Assembly: GCA_019044685.2 (NCBI GenBank)
Contig: JAGTXX020000011.1
Coordinates: 372,001 to 436,000 of the forward strand
DNA length: 64,000 nucleotides
DNA from: Nannochloris sp. 'desiccata'
Lineage: Eukaryota; Chlorophyta; Trebouxiophyceae; Chlorellales; Chlorellaceae
Direction of reading: 5' to 3'
The notes under the pieces were generated by a model. It did no database searches, had not been told where the DNA came from, and saw only the letters and a list, made by a program, of their open reading frames with translations. A program made the position numbers and the translations under genes. This document shows, in pieces, positions 22,398-31,954 of the stretch (its first letter is position 1; each line of letters starts with the position of its first letter).

Positions 22398-23092
22398 GCT
22401 AACAAAAGATTACTAAAACAAAAGGCTGGCTCACTAAATGGCTACAGGAGAGACTCTAATCACAAAATAGTCCAAAAAGAAATCTAACGAATCTCTAACT
22501 GAGAAGGATATTTTTGATTCCAAACCCACTGTTTTTTAGCTTTGCCCTGTAAGAAAAAAATAGACATGAAGCCTAGTGAGTTGCTGGGACAGATTAATTT
22601 AATTGGACGATCAACAGACAATTATAGCACCAGACTCACGATCATAATCTTAATCCGTTAATGATGAAAGGTTTCGGCGAGCACACTGGTTCTTGAGACC
22701 CCGCAGGGCAACCGCCAGCTATGAGGGTCGATTACGCGTGGACAAGATTTCTCTAGAAGTTTAAAAGGACAGCGTTGCTGCCTCTCTGGTCGCTGGGAAT
22801 TTTAATGATATGTGGGGCCGGAGGTTGGAATGTTAATTATTTTTGTGTTTGGTCGGCGAGTGGTGCACGCCATTTGAGTGAGCCGGCTCGAAATTGTACC
22901 TCAATCCTTTTGCAGTACATTTATTTGTTTACATAGATGGAGAAAGCTTGTTACCCATACCTATTTGATTAATTACAGACCCTTATACATGGTGAAGCGA
23001 TATTCGGGAGCAGCGCCCCCTGTGGGAATTTCTTCAAAAGGCAGTTCTCTTGATTGATTCTATTATTTTTGATCAAGTCTCTATAAGTCGAG
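22398..23092. promoter_or_regulatory. Divergent intergenic region, nadB / WDR33-like gene
   Basis: This 695-nt region separates divergent genes and must contain both promoters. I see no open frame, RNA gene or strong repeat in it. Confidence 0.4.
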
Positions 23093-25159
23093 ATGGCTTT
23101 ATATACCAGTTATTATGCAAGACAACTTGCCCTCCGACCAGAGACCATTACTGGAGGAGATCAACAAGTGGAAGGAGAAAAAGCTGTCCAGAAATCTGTT
23201 GCCCGACGAATGGTCGACTTCACAGGCCCCTACCTCTCGTGGATAGAAAACCGCCGTCTAATACATAGCCCAGCCGATATGCCTGGATTATTCGGCATTC
23301 CAGCAGCAGCACTCGATCTACTACCACCTGTAGCATGCGCACATCAACCAGCATCTAGTTTTGCAGTAAAATTTGCAGGACAGGCGCCGAGTAAAACTCG
23401 AAGTAGTGTCAACGTAGCCTCATGGACCCCAGACGGGCGGAGGTGCCTCACAGGCACCCAAGCTGGAGAATTCTGTCTTTGGGATGGACAAACTTTCCAA
23501 TTCGAGACTATTATTCAAGCTCATGACACCCCTCTTCGCGCCATGACCTACACCCACGCCGGGAATTTCTTAATAAGCGGAGACGACGCAGGAAATGTAC
23601 GATATTGGCGTACGAATCTAGAACTAGTAAAGAATTACTCTGCACATAAAGAAGCTATTAGACAACTCACCTTTGCGCCTGGTGATATGAAATTTGCAAG
23701 TGCATCTGATGACAGCACCATTCGGGTTTGGGATTTCGCTCGAGTAACAGAAGAGCAAGTTTTAGCTGGCCATGGTGGTGATGTGAAATGCGTAGATTGG
23801 CACCCATCGAAATCGTTACTTGTTTCTGGTAGTAAAGATGGTTTAATTAAATTATGGTGCCCCCGCTCCGGGAAATCATTAGCGACCATGCATGGCCACA
23901 AGGGCACTGTGACTTCTGCTGAATGGAGCTCAAATGGAAATTGGGTATTAACAGGATCTCGTGATCAGACATGTAGAGTGTATGATATCCGCATGCAAGC
24001 GGAGTTGGCTACTTTTATTGGTCATGGAAAGGACATTACTGTGTCTAGTTGGCATTCCATACATGAAGAATTGTTTGTAAGTGGTGGCCACGATGGTAGC
24101 TTATGTTTCTGGTTAGTGGGACGCCAGGGAGTACAAGCAGAGGTTCCTATAGCACACGAAGGGTCTGTATGGAGCACAGCATGGCATCCGTTAGGACACC
24201 TTTTAGTCACCGGTGCTTCTGATGCTGCAACAAAGTTCTGGTGTAGAGGTAGACCTGGCGATCCTTTTATGGAACAACAGGAAGCAGAACAAGCTGCATT
24301 AGCTGCAATGGCAGGGGAAGAGGCAGCGACTACTGCACCTATTCGTGCACCGCCACCTGCCCTGTTTTCCGGTACTGGCATTGCTGGTGGTAGCAGTGGT
24401 TCTCAAGGGATGGCTGCAATCCCTGGTATTGGAGAAGCAATGGCGAAACAAGTGGTTGTTGCACCAATAGATATTTATGCCGCTTCAAATTTGAATTACG
24501 ATGGCTCCGATAGTGGGCAACTGCCGCCACCGGCAGCAGCAGCTGCGCCAGCCAGAGGTAGTGGTGGCGGTGGCGATAGAGAACCGACCAGAAGACAACC
24601 ACGTGGTGAATATAGAGACCAACAGCAATACCAACAAACGGGAGATTGGAGGCAAGGGGGTGGGACTAGAGGAAGGGATACTAGCAGAGAAGAAAGATCG
24701 AATTACCGACGTGGCGGCGGTGGCATTGATGATGGATATAGGCAAAGAGAGCGAAGTCCACCTCCTTTTCAAGGCCGTGGCGGCAGGAGAGGAGGCGGTA
24801 GAGGAGGTAGAGGAAGAGGACGGCATGATTCATATGATTCGTGGAGAGGAGGGCCAAGTCCTGCTGAAGCTCGAGGTTCCTTTGCAGCGGCACCTGGACA
24901 GGGAGCGGAAGGCGGAGCGGGAAGAGCACCGCACCAGTATCAACAGCAAGGAGGTGGTGGATATTATCAAGACAAACAATCTCCACCACCTGCATATTAC
25001 GGTCAACAACCGCAGCAAGCTGCGCCATATGGGGGGCCACAGGGCTATCAACAGCAGCAACAAGGCTATCCACCGCCCCGGCAAGGGCAAGGGCCTCCTC
25101 CCCATGGCCAGCAGCCTCCACAACAGCAGTATCCTCCAAACTATTATAATCAACGTTAA
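23093..25159 (+). CDS. WDR33/FY/Pfs2-type polyadenylation WD40 protein
   Basis: A single exon encodes 688 residues. The N-terminal RRMVDFTGPYLSWIENRRL matches the conserved leader of the FY/WDR33/Pfs2 family. Seven WD40 repeats occupy about residues 95-385 (e.g. SASDDSTIRVWDF, SGSKDGLIKLW, TGSRDQTCRVYD). In known members this propeller is part of the cleavage and polyadenylation specificity factor and helps read the poly(A) signal. The C-terminal ~250 residues are low-complexity, rich in Gly, Gln, Pro and Arg (RGGRGRG-type), as in plant FY and animal WDR33 but with unrelated sequence. A TGTAA element lies at 25193, 34 nt after the stop. Confidence 0.9.
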   Translation: MALYTSYYARQLALRPETITGGDQQVEGEKAVQKSVARRMVDFTGPYLSWIENRRLIHSPADMPGLFGIPAAALDLLPPVACAHQPASSFAVKFAGQAPSKTRSSVNVASWTPDGRRCLTGTQAGEFCLWDGQTFQFETIIQAHDTPLRAMTYTHAGNFLISGDDAGNVRYWRTNLELVKNYSAHKEAIRQLTFAPGDMKFASASDDSTIRVWDFARVTEEQVLAGHGGDVKCVDWHPSKSLLVSGSKDGLIKLWCPRSGKSLATMHGHKGTVTSAEWSSNGNWVLTGSRDQTCRVYDIRMQAELATFIGHGKDITVSSWHSIHEELFVSGGHDGSLCFWLVGRQGVQAEVPIAHEGSVWSTAWHPLGHLLVTGASDAATKFWCRGRPGDPFMEQQEAEQAALAAMAGEEAATTAPIRAPPPALFSGTGIAGGSSGSQGMAAIPGIGEAMAKQVVVAPIDIYAASNLNYDGSDSGQLPPPAAAAAPARGSGGGGDREPTRRQPRGEYRDQQQYQQTGDWRQGGGTRGRDTSREERSNYRRGGGGIDDGYRQRERSPPPFQGRGGRRGGGRGGRGRGRHDSYDSWRGGPSPAEARGSFAAAPGQGAEGGAGRAPHQYQQQGGGGYYQDKQSPPPAYYGQQPQQAAPYGGPQGYQQQQQGYPPPRQGQGPPPHGQQPPQQQYPPNYYNQR

Positions 25160-25475
25160 GATATGTACCACTAAAATACATATGTAAAGAATGTTGTCTC
25201 GATGTGATTTGATGAAGGGTAGGAACGAACTTTTCGATTGATCAATTGAGGTTAGGTAGTTCAACAAAAACAGGTCAAGTTTGCGGTAATTGCCTCATAA
25301 AACTTTATAATTTTACATCTAATCCCAAGGAGTGACTCTAAGCAATAATTTGCTTCGCATTGATAACTGATAACTCCTTCTCAACTACGAAATCTACTTC
25401 AAAGAGTTATCGCGGGATGGGGTACTTGTCCCTAGATTAAAGTAACCCTGCTTCTCTCACAGCTGCACACGCACC
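25160..25475. other. Intergenic spacer with a TGTAA poly(A)-type signal
   Basis: This spacer holds the 3' UTR of the WDR33-like gene (TGTAA at 25193-25197) and the promoter of the next plus-strand gene. Nothing else was seen. Confidence 0.4.
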
Positions 25476-27061
25476 ATGGCTGCTGCCAAAGCAGGCTTGG
25501 CGCGGATTGCCTTTTATTTCGTAGCAATTACCGGTTGCTTCTGCATCTACTCGCTCATTCAAGAGCGACTCATGACAGTAGGCTTTGGCCGTGAAGAGGA
25601 AGTATTCAAGTACAGCGTCTTCATAGTGCTTGTCAACCGTCTAGTGACCTGCGCGGTTGCTGCAGTATCTCTAAAAATACTAGGACAGTCGCTCTCTCCC
25701 AGCGCCCCGCTATTGTTATTTGCAGTCCCGTCAGTAGCCAACGTCGTGGGGTCTAGCGCACAATATGAAGCTCTTAGATACGTCAGTTTCCCGCTTCAAG
25801 CCTTATCTAAATGCGCCAAGTCGGTACGTACCTATCGTGTTCAAATCCCAACCCTCTTTGATCTTGCCTCGTGTCCACCTGTCATAGCTTTCTTACAACC
25901 CACATCTTTTACATTTTAATGCAGGTTCCTGTCATGGCATGGAGTTGGATTACTCAGACACGTAGATACTACGCAACTGACTACTTTTCAGCAGCAACGG
26001 TCACTCTAGGCTGCGTTCTTTTTGTCCTAACAGGCGACATTACTGCACCTACCAACCCCAGCAAGATCAGCACGGGCGACAGCAGCTCTTCAGCTCCTGT
26101 GTTGTCATTTACAGCCGTAGGATTAGCTCTCTTAGCAGTATTCATGATATTCGATGGATTAACGTGTACCAGTCAAGATAAATTGTTCTCTAGTTTCGAT
26201 ATGCATTCTTGCAATCAGCTTTTATATACCGCTGCCTGGTCGGCAGGGCTCAGTGCCGGCTTTCTAATACTATCTGGCCAAATTCATGGCGCAGTTCACT
26301 TTATTCTTCGCCATCCAGATTCATTATGGCTCATGTTACTACAATCTGCAGTTTCTACCGCTGTGCAGCTGTTTATTGTATTTACAATCAAACAATATGG
26401 CGCTCTAAATTTTGCCTTGATGATGACATTACGACAATTTTTATCAATCGTTCTTTCGTGTTTAGTTTTCCAGCATAAATTGTCTGGAATGCAGTGGATT
26501 GGAGCAGTGTTTGTTATAGGGGGGCTTCTTATCAGGTCCCTCGACAAAGCTGCTACTGAAGCGAGAAAGCATGGTGGGAGGGGCGGTAAGAGCCTTGATA
26601 GTAGTGACGATACCCCAGTGACGCCTCGAGGCAGCGTTATCAGCGGCAATACTAATGGAAAATCTAGTGGGGTATTTAAAGGAAGAGGTTTAGATGCTGA
26701 ACGGCAACCTCTCCTTAAAAACGGTCTTGGCGGGAGCGGCAATCTAGCTCATAGCATTGGCAATGGAGTACCCAGTAATATCAAAGGAGACTCTGCTATC
26801 GATGTTATGATGACCCCTTCAACAAAATTAAAGTCTACACATGGCGGGATTACCTCCCCGCGGGCGCTTATTCCAATTATTGCAGGACTGCCACCTGGTA
26901 CCGCCAATGCTGGGAATAGTCATATTCACAATATCAACCCATTAGTAAATGTATTGCAGCCGTTTGGGAATGTTTTAACGTCGCCGCTACGAGGACCGTT
27001 TAGAAGTACCTTAGCACCTGCGTTCCCTGGCAGTGGAGAATTGAAAGAAAAGCCAGGGTAA
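25476..27061 (+). CDS. SLC35B-type nucleotide-sugar (UDP-galactose/PAPS-like) transporter
   Basis: Two exons, 25476-25823 and 25925-27061, join in phase 0 to 494 residues. The junction rebuilds LQALSKCAKS-VPVMAWSW, the SLC35B hallmark (SLCKCAK-PVM). Eight to ten hydrophobic segments span residues about 8-350. The LTCTSQDKLF motif and the MMTLRQFLSIVLSCLVFQH segment also match the family. Members exchange nucleotide sugars or PAPS for nucleotide monophosphates across the ER or Golgi membrane; the substrate cannot be set from sequence alone. About 140 hydrophilic Ser/Gly/Asn-rich residues follow the last membrane span, unusually long for SLC35B. Confidence 0.88.
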
Positions 27062-27279
27062 ACACGTGTTGAAAGAAAATTAAAATCCAACCCAACCACT
27101 ACATTTTTTTGGATCTATGTATCTCCTCTTCTTATTTGAAAGTTGGTTTTTGTACGAAATGTATATATCTGTAGTTAGCGGATTCCCCTTACATATTATT
27201 ACAAATTTGCAAAGTAAAGTAAAAAGTCAAGAGTCAAAGTCAAAAAGAAAGTAAGATAGAGGTAGACTTCCTCTCTAAT

Positions 27280-28649
27280 TTAAGCAGGTGGCGGCCCAGC
27301 TGCTACTGCTGTCTCCTCTTGTCCAGCTGCTGCTGGCGGGGGAGGAGGAGGAGGAGGGGGAGCACCACCACCTGCAGGCGGAGGTGGTGGAGGCGGAGGC
27401 GGGGGAGGAGCCGCACCAGCACCCCCAGCTCCTGGTGGTGGGGGTGGCGGAGGAGGTATTCCACCGGTGTAACCACTACCCGGAGGTGGGGGTGGTGGCG
27501 GTATCATCATCATGTTTGCTCCTTGACCAGGATACCCACCCCCTTGCATAGGCGGTGGAAGAGGAATTCCATACCCTGGAGCAGGACCTCCGTACATTCC
27601 AGTGGGGCCACCAGGACCTCCCCAGCCACCACCTTGCATCATTCCTCCGTAGCCACCCGCCATGTGTGGGTGTGGCGGTGGCATATATGGTACTTGTCCT
27701 CCAGCTCCTGGAGGATAGCCGCCCATTCCCATGGCCATACCCGCTTGATGAGGCATCGCTAACTCCACACCAGGTTGGGGTTGTTGTTTCGGTCCGCTTG
27801 CAAACATCGTATGTGGTCGACTCGTTTGTGGTTGCTGAGCTTTTCTCTGAGCAGCTAATAGCCTTTCCGCCGGAGTGCCATGTCGTTCACCCTTTGTGTC
27901 CTTCTTATATGCGTACCCTACTGCAATGGGTCTTCCACCCAGGTATTGTCCGTTCATAGCTTCTATTGCCATGTCAGATGCCTCGAAATCATCGAAAGAT
28001 ACGAATCCAAAGCCCTTAGATACGCCCGAATCTGGGTCCCTCATCACCTTGGGATTCCCGACAACCACACCAAAAGCACTAAAAGTAGTATATAGCAATG
28101 TTTCATCAACATCTGGGTCAAGGTTACCAATAAATAGGTTGGCACCAACGTCTTGTGTGGCTCTATCTTGTGAAGTTTTGTTTACTCGTAACGGTTTGCC
28201 GTATAATTTCACCATGTTGAGAATTTTTATGGCGTAGTTGGCGTCTTCTTCTGATCGGAGTTCTACGAAACCGTAGCCTTGGTGTTGATTGGTCACGCGA
28301 TCTTTAGGGAGGTATACGTTTACTGTCGATATATAATAGGGAAAGAAGGTAGAAGGTTAGTTAATTTGTAAAGAAACAATAGAGAAAAAGAATTGCCTTT
28401 ATTTTGCCACCGCTCCCGGATTAGACATAAAAAATGGTTATATAAATGTAGCTTATCCCTACCAAAACTAAGCTTACCTACGGGTCCAGCCTGGACGAAA
28501 AGCTCCCAAATTAACTCCTCTGTCGCCTGCATGTCTATATTGCCAACGTAGCAGGAAGCGTCTGGATTTCTGTCTGCTGCATGAATTCCGATCAAGTTGG
28601 CACCCGCGCCAGCTGTGATACGTCCTCCTGCAGCTCCTGCTAATGCCAT
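27280..28649 (-). CDS. SF3B4: Splicing factor SF3B4 (SAP49), U2 snRNP subunit
   Basis: Exons 28478-28649 and 27280-28322 join in phase 1 to 404 residues; the human protein is 424. The junction rebuilds [27 protein letters not shown], the family core of RRM1. RRM1 spans about residues 30-110 (CYVGNIDMQ) and RRM2 about 120-200 ([20 protein letters not shown]). The rest is Pro/Gly-rich with long Pro runs, as in other SF3B4 proteins. SF3B4 contacts pre-mRNA upstream of the branch site within SF3b. Two TGTAA signals follow the stop on the minus strand (27199-27203 and 27189-27193). The gene is convergent with the SLC35B-type gene. Confidence 0.96.
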
Positions 28650-29023
28650 CTTGCAAGACTATCGATAAAGACAACTGAACACTCCAAAAAATTCAAAAAT
28701 TTAGGAAAATAAATCGAATTAAATTTGATTTGCACAACACATCCAGCTTAGGCACAGTCGGCCAATGTATTCATCGCTATACGATTCTATGTTAACGAAA
28801 ATTATGTTTGAGAAAAGCATCGGGGAGCTCATCTTAAGGCCCTTTAAAATATGGTAACTTCGCGCAAAGTTTGCTTCCGCCGAAAATTTCGCTTGTATCA
28901 GGGCATTTTGACATACATTCAGTCATTAATTACACTTTACCAAGTTTCAGAAACATCAGGGAATCCCCCCATCATTCATTTCTCTCTTCCCCTTGCTGAA
29001 TTTACTTCATCACAAAAGATCAC
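28650..29023. promoter_or_regulatory. Divergent intergenic region, SF3B4 / nadC
   Basis: 374 nt lie between two divergent starts and are presumed to hold both promoters. No open frame or repeat was recognised. Confidence 0.4.
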
Positions 29024-30128
29024 ATGTCATCTTTAAGCTGGCGTCAGGACTGGTAAGCACACTCTCTCACCCACAAAAACTCCTTGAACATATGGCAGTA
29101 GTTAACATCACACGCTCATTCTCTCCATTAACTTCCATATTCTCAGGGAAACAGAGTCCCATCCTTTTTCAACGTTACCGCCACCAGCTCACCCCACCTT
29201 TGACCTCTACACCGCGATCGACGCCGCCCTCCAAGAAGATGCCGGCGATTTCGGAGATATCACGACCTTATCTACTGTCCCTGAAGCTACTACCGCATCA
29301 GCTACCTTCCTTGCTAAGGCAGAAGGCGTCCTTGCTGGCGTCTATGTAGCTCAGATGGTTTTCCGTAGAGTGGACCCAGCCGTGCAAGTCACATGGCTCG
29401 TAGATGACAGCAGTACAGTCAGACCCGGGCAGATTATAGCCACTGTTACAGGTTCCGCTCGCTCTATCTTAATTGCAGAGCGTGTTGCTCTAAATTTTAT
29501 GCAACGAATGAGCGGTATAGCGACGATGACGGCTGCCATGGTAAAGGCAGTTCGCTGCACAAAAGCCACTATTTTAGATACCAGGAAAACCGTTCCGGGG
29601 CTTAGATTGCTTGATAAATGGGCTGTTGCTATCGGAGGTGGCGCCAACCATCGTATAGGACTGTATGATATGGTCATGATTAAAGACAACCACATTGCCG
29701 CTGCTCATGGGATCAGAAATGCTGTAGATGGCGCAGTTGCATTCATGCAGAGCAAAGGGATTCAAAGGCCAATGGAAGTGGAAACTAGAACCCTAGATGA
29801 ATTAAAAGAAGTATTGGAAATCCTAGATGCTGCCAATGTGTCTAGTACTGGCGATGAGTCTGGTACTAACAGCGGTGGTATTACAAGGATTATGCTTGAT
29901 AATATGACCAGGAAGGATACTGGAGCGCCTAGTGGCATCGACGTGTCTACTTTACATGAAGCCATGGCACTGATTGGGGACCGCAAAATAGAAACAGAGG
30001 CGTCAGGGAATGTAACTCTTGCTACTGTAGGAGAAATTGCTAAAACAGGGGTGCAGTTTATTTCTTGTGGTGCACTGACGCATTCGGTGACTGCCTTGGA
30101 CATCTCTTTAAATATTGAAACACAGTAG
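29024..30128 (+). CDS. nadC: Quinolinate phosphoribosyltransferase (nicotinate-nucleotide pyrophosphorylase)
   Basis: Exons 29024-29052 and 29147-30128 join in phase 2 to 336 residues. The start MSSLSWRQDW is the only ATG leading in phase into the conserved N-terminus (AHPTFDLYTAIDAALQED). Signatures include EDAGDFGDITT, ERVALNFMQRMSGIAT, ILDTRKTVPGLRLLDKWAV and GGGANHRIGLYDMVMIKDNH, which bind PRPP and quinolinate. The enzyme makes nicotinate mononucleotide from quinolinate. Only ~25 residues precede the catalytic domain, shorter than a normal plastid transit peptide, so location is uncertain. A ~20-residue insertion (NVSSTGDESGTNSGG) lies in the barrel. A TGTAA signal is at 30145. It complements nadB at 20346. 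Confidence 0.95.
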
Positions 30129-30195
30129 AAATTAACCTAGTAAATGTAAGGTATTAGTATCTCGTTAAACAGTGCAGTGACAGATGTCGTTGCGG
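30129..30195. other. nadC 3' flank
   Basis: This short 3' flank contains a TGTAA element at 30145-30149 and ends where the duplicated promoter cassette begins. Confidence 0.4.
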
Positions 30196-30310
30196 CCTAG
30201 AAAGATGCGCCTAGATAAAAAAGTGGGACCTTCCCATGCGAGTCAGCTGGGTTCCTTTGGACGAACTTTCCAGTCAGCGCATGCGCTGAAACACCTCGGA
30301 ACGCGTAGCA

Positions 30311-30316
30311 TATAAA
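30311..30316 (+). promoter_or_regulatory. TATA box of the secreted ankyrin gene
   Basis: TATAAA follows GTAGCA about 200 nt upstream of the ATG and about 100 nt upstream of the predicted UTR intron. The homologous site in copy A reads GATAAT, so the two genes may differ in expression. Confidence 0.5.
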
Positions 30317-30413
30317 TTCTGCTCTCGGTGACATTCTTCTCATTCTTGTTGTATTATATTTGTTCATTGGAGTTGCAAGTTGCATTGTCGTGGTATTGAT
30401 AGCACCAGTACAG

Positions 30414-30506
30414 GCAAGTTTACGTTCTATCTCACTCTCGCCGCGAGTCAACTCCTGAACCACCCAACAGAGTCTCACACCTCAGTCCAAAGTCCCTTGT
30501 TTGCAG
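30414..30506 (+). other. Predicted 93-nt GC-AG intron in 5' UTR
   Basis: The donor context is CAG-GCAAGT and the acceptor is TTTGCAG, five nt before the ATG. The length and both ends equal those of the copy A intron (19434-19526). Confidence 0.45.
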
Positions 30507-30511
30507 ATATA

Positions 30512-31435
30512 ATGGCTTCTTTCGTTAAACGTTCAACCTCGGGCATGGTCCTGGTGGCCATGCTCTGCTTGTTGCTCAGCAACAATGCCGCCGCTGCTCG
30601 GTTCAATAGCCGCCTTCTCAAGCAAGTCACTGAAGAACCGGCCCCTGAAGCCTTGGAGGTTGCTGCCCCGGCCCCTCTCGCCGAGGAAGTTGGCCCGTTC
30701 GTGCCCGGCCCCGAAGGCGAGCAGGTTTCAGCCTCCGAGGCTTTATTCTCCGCTATTCGTGCTGGTGACGTAGAGGAAGTGCAGAGCTTGTTGCCTGATA
30801 CTGATACAGATGTATATAGCCCTGAAGGAACCACTCCTTTAATTGAGGCCATCGCTCTTGATGATGAGGAAATCTTCGATGCCTTGCTGGAGAAGGGCGT
30901 TGACACCAATCTTCCATCGACACCCGACGGCAACACACCCCTCTTCTACACCATTACTCTCGGTAGACTGGAGTGGGCTACCCGTCTTTTGGACGCCGGA
31001 GCCGATATCAACTTGGCAAACGCTGCTGGAGATACCCCCTTGTTTGCCGCTATAAAAGCAACCCCTGTTGATTATGACGCCGTCGAGTTGTTGCTGATGC
31101 GATCTCCTAGTCCAACCACCTCTGCCGTTGACTTCGATGTGACAGACGCGGAAGGCAGGACTGCCCAGCAGGTAGCTGAAGAGACTGGAGATGAGCAATT
31201 GATCGGTCTTTTCCAAAACTTACCCCCTGCTGGTGAGATGGTTACCGCCCCTGCTGTTGCCACGACTGCCGGTGAGGCCGACGATCTTTCTCTCTTCGTG
31301 ACCGCTCCCGCTGATGAGGTTGTTGGTGTCGTTCCCACCGCAGAAGCTGGTGATTTCCCTGTTGTAGGTGAAGGTGTCCCAGTTACTGAAACTGTTGATA
31401 CCGTTGCTCTTGACGAGGTTGCTGCTGAACCTTGA
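30512..31435 (+). CDS. Secreted ankyrin-repeat protein with acidic tail
   Basis: The 307-residue product starts at the ATG at 30512, fixed by the signal peptide (MASFVKRSTSGMVLVAMLCL to NNAAA). A Pro/Glu/Ala-rich spacer leads to three or four ankyrin-like units at about residues 75-240, for example EGTTPLIEAIALDDEEIFDALLEK, DGNTPLFYTITLGRLEWATRLLDAG and AGDTPLFAAI. The C-terminal ~65 residues are acidic and Thr/Val/Ala-rich without cysteine. Ankyrin repeats are usually cytosolic, so a secreted form is uncommon. Codons are more C-ending than in neighbours, suggesting strong expression. The promoter and signal peptide are shared with the Cys-rich gene at 19090. The function is unknown; a wall or extracellular-matrix role is a guess. 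Confidence 0.75.
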   Translation: MASFVKRSTSGMVLVAMLCLLLSNNAAAARFNSRLLKQVTEEPAPEALEVAAPAPLAEEVGPFVPGPEGEQVSASEALFSAIRAGDVEEVQSLLPDTDTDVYSPEGTTPLIEAIALDDEEIFDALLEKGVDTNLPSTPDGNTPLFYTITLGRLEWATRLLDAGADINLANAAGDTPLFAAIKATPVDYDAVELLLMRSPSPTTSAVDFDVTDAEGRTAQQVAEETGDEQLIGLFQNLPPAGEMVTAPAVATTAGEADDLSLFVTAPADEVVGVVPTAEAGDFPVVGEGVPVTETVDTVALDEVAAEP

Positions 31436-31954
31436 AGAGATGCTTGATGACAGCATTTTCAAAAAAAAAACACAAAAAAAAAATATGAAAACCCGAAAGA
31501 AAAGTTGCATAGTACATAAACTTTCTGTTTAATGCCCCTTTCCACCTCGCTTATCCTCCCATATCGTTACTCAAGCAGATTAAAAAATCCATGTAGTGCA
31601 CAATTTTAAGCGACATTTATCCATCATTTCCCCTTTTAGCGTTTCCTCTTTGCCGTGTTAATTTTCATTTTGTCCCCTCCAAGATTTTGGAACAGAAAAT
31701 GTAAATCCAAAATATGTGAATCCAGTCGAATAGAAGATAATATTACACACCCTACGCAGCTTGCTGCGTCAATCTACAGAAAGTAAGTTCCTTCTTGTAA
31801 GCTCATTCTGTATGATGAACTGAAATTCAAGGTAACGACAAATTTCTTTTATGCTTTTACACAAATAGGAATTTTGTAGGTACTATTCTAGAGTTACTAA
31901 GCAGAAAATTAAAGACAATAAGATATGAAAAAAGAAAGAAAGAAAGAAGGAAAT
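31436..31954. other. Convergent 3' intergenic region
   Basis: This AT-rich region lies between the stops of the ankyrin and EF-Tu genes. It contains A-runs just after the ankyrin stop and a TGTAA element near 31699. No gene was seen. Confidence 0.4.

Larger units (their letters stand above)
30196..30595 (+). repeat. Promoter / 5' UTR / signal-peptide cassette, copy B
   Basis: This segment is homologous to 19345-19738 on the opposite strand. It contains the likely core promoter, 5' UTR, 5' UTR intron and the first 28 codons of the secreted ankyrin gene. The two copies form a long inverted repeat about 10.5 kb apart, around nadB, the WDR33-like gene, the SLC35B-type gene, SF3B4 and nadC. Confidence 0.85.

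Noticed and set aside
24501..25267. Several long overlapping frames on both strands near the end of the WDR33-like gene
   Set aside because: They arise from low-complexity Gly/Gln/Pro coding sequence with few stops; the WD40 frame is the real one.
25830..25860. GTTCAAATCCCA resembling a tRNA B box
   Set aside because: No cloverleaf or A box fits; it lies in a spliceosomal intron of the SLC35B-type gene.
27288..27959. Plus-strand Trp/Arg- and Glu-rich frames over SF3B4
   Set aside because: They are antisense images of the Pro/Gly-rich tail of SF3B4.
20346..30128. nadB and nadC as an operon
   Set aside because: They are on opposite strands with three unrelated intron-bearing genes between them.
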